NCBI GenBank assembly: GCA_025677825.1
Contig: JAIXMO010000017.1
Coordinates: forward strand, 372,001 to 436,000
Length of the DNA stretch: 64,000 nt
Reading direction: 5' to 3'
Origin: Helicostylum pulchrum
Taxonomy: Eukaryota > Mucoromycota > Mucoromycetes > Mucorales > Mucoraceae
A program made the translations under genes and the position numbers. The notes beneath the pieces are model-generated. The model was not told where the DNA came from, made no database searches, and saw only the letters and a list, made by a program, of their open reading frames with translations. Positions 57,279 through 64,000 of this stretch are shown here, in pieces (the first letter of the stretch is position 1; each line of letters starts with the position of its first letter).

Positions 57279-57635
57279 TCACCTTTTTTTTGCAGACCGT
57301 GTTTTACTTGGCTTTTTCTGTTCACGTTCTTTATCCAGAGAGTTGAGCTTGTAGCCAGATACTCGCATTATTCTCAAACCCGGAAGTAATCTCATACTAT
57401 GCGCAAATTTCATCTTGTAACCACCGCATACTTTTTTGAGCTTCTTGAGGTCAAAGAATGACCCAAAAAGGGCGTTCTTTGATTTATTGGTTTGTTGGGA
57501 ACTCACGATGGGCTGTTTATCAAAATCAAAGAACTCCATGTTTTGGCCTGTGCTTGATATGGCGAATAGCGAAAATAATGTACTGGCATCAATCTTCATC
57601 GTGCCCAGTGAGTTAACTTTCGGTAATGGCAACAT
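57279..57635 (-). pseudogene. Remnant of an unassigned repeated protein
   Basis: 118-residue frame: TLFSLFAISSTGQNMEFFDF, FGSFFDLKKLKKVCGGYKMK, FAHSMRLLPGLRIMRVSGYK, then a basic tail. The composition is clearly protein-like and seems familiar from repeated Mucorales proteins. It lies just upstream on the same strand as the 56.6-57.1 kb relic, with stops in between. Probably both derive from one insertion. Confidence 0.4.
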
Positions 57636-57847
57636 TTTTACGTGCTATTTTCGATATCCTGAACAGCGAGATACATCATTAGCCATGAATAAAAAAGGTA
57701 GCATATGTGGGATACAATAATTTCTTTCTTTTTTAGGAACGTATGGAAGTAAAAAGTCGCAAATAAATTTGCGTACACGGCTTTCTTGAGGCGTAATAGA
57801 TGGAAATGCATCTTCCAGATTTTTTATATGACAGACTGATTAGCATG

Positions 57848-58330
57848 TTAAGCTTTGTAAATAGCATCGCGAACGACAGCTCGTAATTTCATAAGACGAG
57901 CTCTACTAGCATTATCAGTTTCATCCTCGAACTCGTCTTCTTCCTCAAGCACCTCTAGAACTACGTTATAATTCACATCTGCCTCAATATCATATTTCGT
58001 CCTCGTATCTTCTTCATCTTCTTGAACAGAGATTTGATCATCTATTTTTCTGTTCCTCTAAATAAATACAAGTTAAGTTGATTTTACTTCACTAAAAATG
58101 ATTAATTAAGCGACCTCTACCTCTTCTGCCAAAATTCTTTTGTATGTGTCTAAACGTACCTGACACCTGCCTGCTCTGGTAATGATCCACAACCTTCTCT
58201 CTTCGTTTACTTCTTGATCAGCGTTTTCATTGTACTTCTGTTTAAGTCTTTCTTCATTTTTAAATAGTCTTCTTCTATAATGATATCTTTTGTTAATGAG
58301 AGTGATATCCTCTATGGGAATGATGGTCTT
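57848..58330 (-). CDS. Spliced gene end for a basic/acidic protein of unknown function (5' part unresolved)
   Basis: Two exons in phase: about 58121-58330 and 57848-58057, with a 63-base intron (GTAGAG...TATTTAG). They read TLINKRYHYRRRLFKNEERL, DQEVNEERRLWIITRAGRCQ, VRLDTYKRILAEE, then RNRKIDDQISVQEDEEDTRT, DVNYNVVLEVLEEEDEFEDE, ARLMKLRAVVRDAIYKA and stop. Long, uninterrupted and compositionally natural, but there is no ATG in frame upstream, so an earlier exon is missed or lost. Continuous minus-strand coding suggests a real or recently lost gene. Confidence 0.5.
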
Positions 58331-58593
58331 GATAAAAAAATGTCTTTAGTACCTTAACACAAAATTCTCTCTTCTCATTTCTTTAATGTATAAACAGGAA
58401 TATTTATTTAATTGTATTAAATAGAGCATTAATATAAAACAAAGAAATGAGTGTTATAAATCATTTAAGCAGAGAATAGCTACAACTAAAACTCTCTTGT
58501 CCTTCATACACATTTATAAAAGAAGCAGGGAAAAAAGATTATTTATTAGAATGTTTAAATTTACAATTTGAATTATTGCAGCCATGCCCAAAA

Positions 58594-58595
58594 CG

Positions 58596-58626
<31 letters not shown>

Positions 58627-58884
58627 GTGTTGCCTAAGTACCAAGAGTTAATATAACGCTATTAGGTCTATTTTTTTTATAAAAAAAAGGTACAGTTCTA
58701 CTTACCCAGACGGGAAGAAGGCAGGCAATTTGTATTGCTATAGCGATGGCCGTAGCGGCATCGCCGTTCACTTCTTCTTATCATTCTTCTTCTTCTTCTT
58801 CTTGTGTTGCCTAAGTACCAAGAGTTAATATGACGCTATTAGGTCTATTTTTTTTATATAAAAAAGGTACGAATCTACTTACTA
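58594..58884. repeat. Tandem duplication (about 177-base period) of an exon/intron unit with TCT repeats
   Basis: Two copies of a block of about 95 bases (CTTCTT...GTGTTGCCTAAGTACCAA...GCTATTAGGTCTATTTTTTT...CTACTTACC/T) start near 58596 and 58786. On the minus strand the block is a complete intron (GTAAGTAG...GGTACTTAG) plus the start of the next exon with AGA/AAG repeats, so an intron and exon were duplicated together. Confidence 0.8.
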
Positions 58885-59272
58885 TAGATGAGAGCTACGC
58901 AAATGATCAAGGAAATTATGTAAGTTAAGTAAATAATAGCGATCATTTTTTTTAAAAAAAACTGAAGAAAAAGAGAATAATTTGGCCTTTCATTCGGTAC
59001 CTACGGTTTGGATTTAGAAAAAAATATATGGATTAGAATGAGACAAAAAGCAAATCCACAGCATATTTTTTTAGGATACTTACTTGTATAAGTAGGGAGT
59101 CCATAATAATTTGGCAGTTGCTTTAGAAAAAACCGTGTCCTTTTGTACGGACATAAAGAAAACAAAAAGGCTAAAAAAAAAAAAGCAGAATAATAAATGA
59201 ATACAAGATGTAAGTTTCTTTTAAAAGTATATGTATAAAAAAAAATACTTACTTGGTGGCATGTATTGTAAA
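58885..59272 (-). other. Cluster of micro-exons: possible tiny spliced peptide genes
   Basis: Minus strand: ATG at about 59259 begins MPP, spliced with two GTAAGT...TAG introns to read TFLFSLCPYKRTRFFLKQLP, NYYGLPTYTSTE and a stop: a 35-residue peptide. Downstream, ATG at about 58946 begins MIAIIYLTYIISLIICVALI, a membrane segment that would splice into the duplicated Arg-rich block at 58594-58884. No family recognised; both are speculative. Confidence 0.3.
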
Positions 59273-60436
59273 GGAAAAAGAGAAAGAAAAGTGATTTATT
59301 TATGATAAAAAAAAAAGATAAAATTTATAATAAAATAGGGTGTGTGATCTATTTAATCATTTTTATGTACGCTGCGTCATTTTTGCTTCATTTTTATTTT
59401 TTAAAAAGTGGTGGGTGATTCAATCCTCACTAAACGTGATAGCTCTATTTCAGTACATAAATCAAACTTATATTCGCTGCCAACAAACCAAAGCGTAAGT
59501 AATGTCTTTCTCTACAATTGTCAACTTTAAAATTTGCGTAGACAAAACGTTATTCTCGGTCCATCCAATAAAAGGTAAACGAAACGACATATCACTTAAA
59601 AACGAACCAACGAAGAATTCAATTCCACTTTTTGAACAAATAGTATATTTTGCTCTTGTAGACTAATACCAAATGTACATAAGACAGTGAGTTCCAACTT
59701 AAAAACTATTTATATTACCGGTACTCTGTTAAGATGATACATACATTGGTATATTATTTCTGAACGACTTGGTAAACTACTTTAGACATTTTTTTACACG
59801 ATAGAATAATATTATGTACAGTTTTCGGATCGGGGTGTACATATCACATTTTTTTATTCAATTGCATAACTTGTATTAAGGTGGAGATTCGCCCCGATCC
59901 ATGTCTCAAAAGACATTGTAATGTCATAACTAATGCGGTCCATATAACTGTTCCGGTACTCCTTATCGTCATCTGGTAAGTCAAGTATCATGTGCTACTA
60001 TGAAAAAAAAACAATAAATATAAATAGAGACATGGTAATTAGCGGTGCAGAGAACAATTGGGCATTAACTGAAGATATTATACTTGATCGATTTAAGAAA
60101 ATTTGTTTAGGTAATCCAAAGAACACATTTTTTTTTATAATATGATTAGCTAATAAATAACTTTTTTGGATATTCACATGGTCTTTTGTTACACTACACG
60201 TACATTTATATGTATAAAACTTGCTTCTATAGCTTGCTTCTATAGCTTTTTGTTATCAAGAGGATAAACAATCACCCGAAAAAAACTGGCTTTGAATAGC
60301 AGACAATTATACTTCCAAGGAGCGTTGTGTGTGAATTCACTAATCCTTTTAATACATATATCTTTTTTTAAAAAATATATATCTTTTTATATTTGTATAT
60401 ATAATTTTCCGTATCCAAATTTGGTTTTTATATATT
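59273..60436. other. Intergenic, 1.2 kb
   Basis: Short inverted words GGATCGGGG (59827) and CCCCGATCC (59893). A truncated coding-like start at 60033 (VISGAENNWALTEDIILDRF) ends at a GTAATC donor-like point and has no continuation. No gene supported. Confidence 0.35.
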
Positions 60437-62043
60437 ATGAACCTGTCCGATCTTGTTCATCGAACTGCAGGAGACAATAAGGTCTTGACAACAACATCAC
60501 GTAATACTAATTTGTTTCAACAAACTCCATCTACTGCTAATGATACATTAGAACAATTATTTTCAATGCCTAATGTATGAGTATATTTTCTTTTTTTTTT
60601 CTTTTTTAATAAGAAGCTAACTTGGTTTATTTACAGACACAGTGGATGAATACCAGTATATTCTTTACTAGTAATCCAGACTCGACCACTTTTACAAACC
60701 AACAACAACAGCAAATACAACCAGCACCACCAACACCACCAGCACCAGCACCACCACCACCGCAGCCACTGCCACGGCAACAAATTCAGTTACCACACCA
60801 AATAAAACAACAAGATAAGTCTCTACCACCGCAAAATACCCCCAAATCAATACAACCTTATCCGTCGTCGTCGTCTTCTTCTTCTATTATCCACAGTGAG
60901 ACGGCGACAGCAGCCACCATGATTAAGAAACCGGTCATGTTAAGACCAATTGTCACAGGCGAAAACGTCACCAAAGACAATATCGAAGATGGATACATCC
61001 AATTTGTATTAACCCATGATGCAAATTATATCAGTGACGGTATCGAAAGCCTAATGCATGCAAAGAGAAAGTTTTCGTCAGTACCAAAAACGGGTGATTT
61101 AACTTATACCACATGGGACATATACTCACTGGTATTAAAATTACACAATCGAGATATTAAAAACTGGTCTCAATTAGTAGGTCAATTAGGCTTGGCTGAT
61201 ATGGCGGGTAGGCCCCAGTTTGCGCAACGAGTAAAGAGGTGGATGCACCGCTACAAGATCGACTGTTACTTTGACTATTTGCTCGGTAACAAGTATTACT
61301 TTAACGCTCCCAATGAAAAGTACTCGGGCTGCTTGATGATGGGAAATTATAAAAAGAGAAGACCCAATATAGAACCAGAATCACAATCAGAAGAAGAAGA
61401 AGAATTTGTATCGGATGAACATCGATTACCCATCTTATTAGCTGGTAGTAGAAAGCGCATGCGAGATCACAGTCAAAACAGTTTACAGTTATACGAAACA
61501 AAGCCCAGAGAAGATTCAACTGATCCTGAAGATCTTTTTGAAAATCCAGTAGATTATGGAGAAGAAGAAGAGGAAGAGGAAGAAGAGTTACAAGAATCTG
61601 ATATAGAACTAAACATGCAAAATCATCATCAAGAAGATGATGATCATGACGATGATGAAGAAGAAGAAGAAGATGAACTGGCTTCTACTTCTTCTTCTCC
61701 TGGTTCTCCTGTCATTATCAACCGAGTGTTAAACCCAGTCTCTCCAAAGATTTGCTTACCAACCCCTCCTTCTTGCTCGAACTGCTCTCAGTATGAAAAT
61801 ACAATACTATCGATGAAACTAGAAACAAACCGTTTAAAAGCGTATATTGCCACTTTAGAAAACACCGTAGAGCAGCATAATTCTGTTAATGCGAGAATGA
61901 ACAAGTTGGTAAGGTTGAAAGATCGTACGGAAAGGTGGAGAAAGCAGCTCATTGAAGACTTGGCAAGAGGTCCTTCTTTAATATCCGATGATGACGAAGA
62001 AGATGAAGAAGAGGAAGAAGAAACAACCGATGGTGATACTTGA
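60437..62043 (+). CDS. ARS-binding protein 2 (Abp2-like)
   Basis: Two exons: 60437-60574 and 60637-62043; 514 residues, intron with TTACAG acceptor. A Gln/Pro-rich N-terminal stretch (PAPPTPPAPAPPPPQP) precedes the conserved domain at about 160-290: DGYIQFVLTHDANYISDGIE, MHAKRKFSSVPKTGDLTYTT, WDIYSLVLKLHNRDIKNWSQ, LADMAGRPQFAQRVKRWMHR, YKIDCYFDYLLGNKYYF. This matches the fungal Abp2 family, first described as binding replication-origin (ARS) DNA in fission yeast. The C-terminal third is highly acidic (EEEEEEEEL, DEEEEEEDEL) and then has a coiled-coil-like segment (ENTILSMKLETNRLKAYIAT). Confidence 0.85.
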
Positions 62044-62258
62044 TTTTCTTCTTTATATACATATCTCTTTCTTTTTATTATTATTATTATTACTATTACT
62101 ATTTTTTTTTTTTGTATTATATTATTTTTTGTAAATTTATTCCACCAACCCCCTTCATTTTCATCTACCGCGTGCTCTCCCTTTATCTCTCTTAAATAAA
62201 ATAACAAAGTGCGGTTCTTTTTTCTTTTTCTTTTTTCTTTTCCTTGTAAAAAAAAACC
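62044..62258. other. Short intergenic spacer
   Basis: ATT repeat (62079-62101) after the Abp2 stop, then a CT-rich leader to the next ATG. Nothing else seen. Confidence 0.4.
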
Positions 62259-64000
62259 ATGTTTCGTTTCAGTTTAGAAGAATCCTCTTGGCTTCCTGAA
62301 ATAAAAGGTAAAATTACACTACCAAAAAAAAACACCAGAAAAAAAAAGAAAGGCTAAAAGAAAAAGTTAGATGTTCAATGGCAAAAACCTCAATTAGATT
62401 CACTTTCAGATCAACCTTTTAATATACTTGATTGTATTTCACAACAACAACAACCTGATCCCATACCTGTAACTGAATCAGTTACTACTGCATCAACTTA
62501 TGAAGAAGAAGACATGGATTACGAACAAGACGATCTTTGGATTTCACATACAATTCCCACTACTGTAAATACATTATCATGGGACACTCGAAGTTCACAT
62601 TTTCCTTCGTTACCACAAACACAATTAGCGCACAGAGGTATCGGCACACCGTTTATTACCGAAGCCCATACCCGTTTATTCGACCCTATTATTCGCTCAC
62701 AAACAATTGCTGTTGCTGAATCGCAACTAGTGAAGAGTTTAGTTCAAGCCATGGTAGGTTTACCATCCATTTATTTCCAATGGCGTCACAATCAATTCCA
62801 CATGTACCCTGTACGTGTTCTTGGACTCGGCGATAGAACCATACAACCGCTTTTGACCGATATCTTGAAATTTGCAACTAAATTAAAACGCATTGAACGT
62901 GTAGCTCAAATGTGTCACCTCTACCCACAGCAGTATGGGTTAACAGGGCTAGCATTTGCGTCTTGCTTATCTCAGTGGCATATGAACGTACAGCACGCTA
63001 TTGTTTCTGTGTTTGAAACCCAACAAGCTACTTTATTAAAAGTATTTCACTATGTTCACGATTTATCTTTTATAACAGATCGAGTGTACCAATTATGTTG
63101 TATTGAACCGGAGGAACAAGTAAGTAAATATTAAAAAAAAAGAAAGGAAAAAAGTATTTTGACGCGAATTTATATAGATGTCGCGTAAACAATTAGACGC
63201 CATTGAAGGGTATGGATTTTATTTACCATTTGGAGCAGAGATATTGAACTTGTTGTATGCAGAAATAAAACAATACGATCTCGCGCAGTCAGGGAATCAT
63301 GCATTATACAGAGACATTTGTTTATCCATGCTTTGTTACACCAGCGTACCTTATACAAGTATTCTTAGTAAATGGCTAGGCTTGGACTCCAGTGGCGTTT
63401 TAGAGGATCCATACCAAGAATTTTTTATTATGATGCATGACAAAGTGGATGATTTATTAAAGCGTTTTCAGGTAAACAAACAACAGTAAAATTAAGCTTT
63501 TTTTAATTTTTGAAACTCATTTAATATGGTTTGCAGATAAGAAATGAGGCAAAATTACCTTATTTCATAAACAACACACTAGCCGTTTATATATTTAGAT
63601 CAGGACAATCATTGCAGTTACTAAAAAAGACAAGGCCGGATCATCCGTTATTTAATTTACAAGAAGCTATACCTTTAACCTGTTTATTCAAAAATAGTGA
63701 AAATGAAGTGTAAAAGTATAAAACCAACAAGGAAAAAAAAAAAAAAAAATATTACCACTTATACAAAAAAAAAAACATTCTATTAGGTACATGGAAAAAC
63801 TTTTATACCAGTGTAAAAATATTAAAGCGTATAATATTGGATCGCCAGTAATTGCACAAGAGACGGTAGTACAAGTACGACATGAAGCAGACGCCGATAT
63901 CGTAGATAGCGTTCCACGGCTTACCTTCCTTTCCGAAATTAATTTGAAAGGCGATTTCATGAACACACTGCAGCAATTAACACGGCACCAGCAAGAATCG
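62259..64000 (+). CDS. Gamma-tubulin complex component, GCP5/GCP6-like (truncated by window end)
   Basis: Exons so far: 62259-62307, 62371-63119, 63178-63471, 63537-63709, 63787 to beyond 64000; all junctions in phase. Conserved GCP text: SQLVKSLVQAMVGLPSIYFQ, GIGTPFITEAHTRLF, then SILSKWLGLDSSGVLEDPYQ followed by EFFIMMHD, the signature of the gamma-tubulin complex Grip motif region, and LPYFINNTLAVYIFRSGQSL. GCP proteins form the ring that nucleates microtubules at spindle pole bodies. The long N-terminal part and divergence suggest GCP5/6 rather than GCP2/3. The fourth intron uses GTAAAAG. Continues past the window. Confidence 0.85.

Noticed and set aside
59827..59901. Inverted GGATCGGGG / CCCCGATCC as a possible transposon end pair.
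   Set aside because: Only about 9-11 bases match, and no target duplication is visible.

Overview
The window looks like a chromosome segment from an early-diverging filamentous fungus, most likely a member of the Mucorales (Mucor or a relative). The DNA is AT-rich with long A and T runs. Genes carry short introns (about 50-80 bases) with GTAAGT-like donors, CTAAY-like branch points and (T)AG acceptors. The proteins are fungal (KRE2 mannosyltransferase, DASH subunit Ask1, ARS-binding protein 2, Cdc4-like F-box/WD40), and several repeated families resemble ones I remember only from Mucorales. Those family names come from memory and could not be searched here.

Layout. 0-5 kb: a Golgi-type DXD glycosyltransferase, a broken F-box gene and an FAD monooxygenase. 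5.3-9.3 kb: a graveyard holding a duplicated gene fragment, a decayed protein with a TnpB/Fanzor-like Asp-Pro-Gly motif, and a small secreted chitin-binding (CBM14-like) gene beside its own dead duplicate. 9.9-18.5 kb: ordinary genes: an HSL-type esterase, two hypothetical genes, PXMP4/PMP24, an Rck2/Srk1-like kinase with CRE sites upstream, and Ask1 with a long palindrome at its start codon. 20-24 kb: a multi-exon pseudogene of an Hsp70/actin-like ATPase family, with short transposon-like terminal repeats on both sides. 25.4-34.4 kb: V-ATPase subunit E, Cdc4-like protein, a small Ser/Pro-rich protein, KRE2/MNT1 and a large LRR protein. 34.7-47.8 kb: a second repeat-rich island with a Fanzor-like fragment, a deleted second copy of the 20-24 kb pseudogene, tandem repeats, an F-box-like gene and a DnaJ zinc-finger pseudogene. 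48.2-54.8 kb: SEC23 and a multi-KH RNA-binding protein. 56.3-59.3 kb: a third island with a clean Tc1/mariner-type short element (TA target duplication), another transposon-like relic and a tandem exon/intron duplication. 60.4-64 kb: ARS-binding protein 2 and a gamma-tubulin complex component cut by the window edge.

The intact genes are housekeeping genes: secretion and glycosylation (SEC23, KRE2, DXD glycosyltransferase), mitosis (Ask1, gamma-tubulin complex, ARS-binding protein, Cdc4), organelles (PXMP4, V-ATPase) and signalling (kinase). They do not form operons. The unusual biology is in the three islands, where decayed Fanzor-like proteins, a decayed lineage-specific ATPase family, MITEs and tandem repeats lie together. 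Exon joins were worked out by hand from reading-frame continuity and splice consensus.
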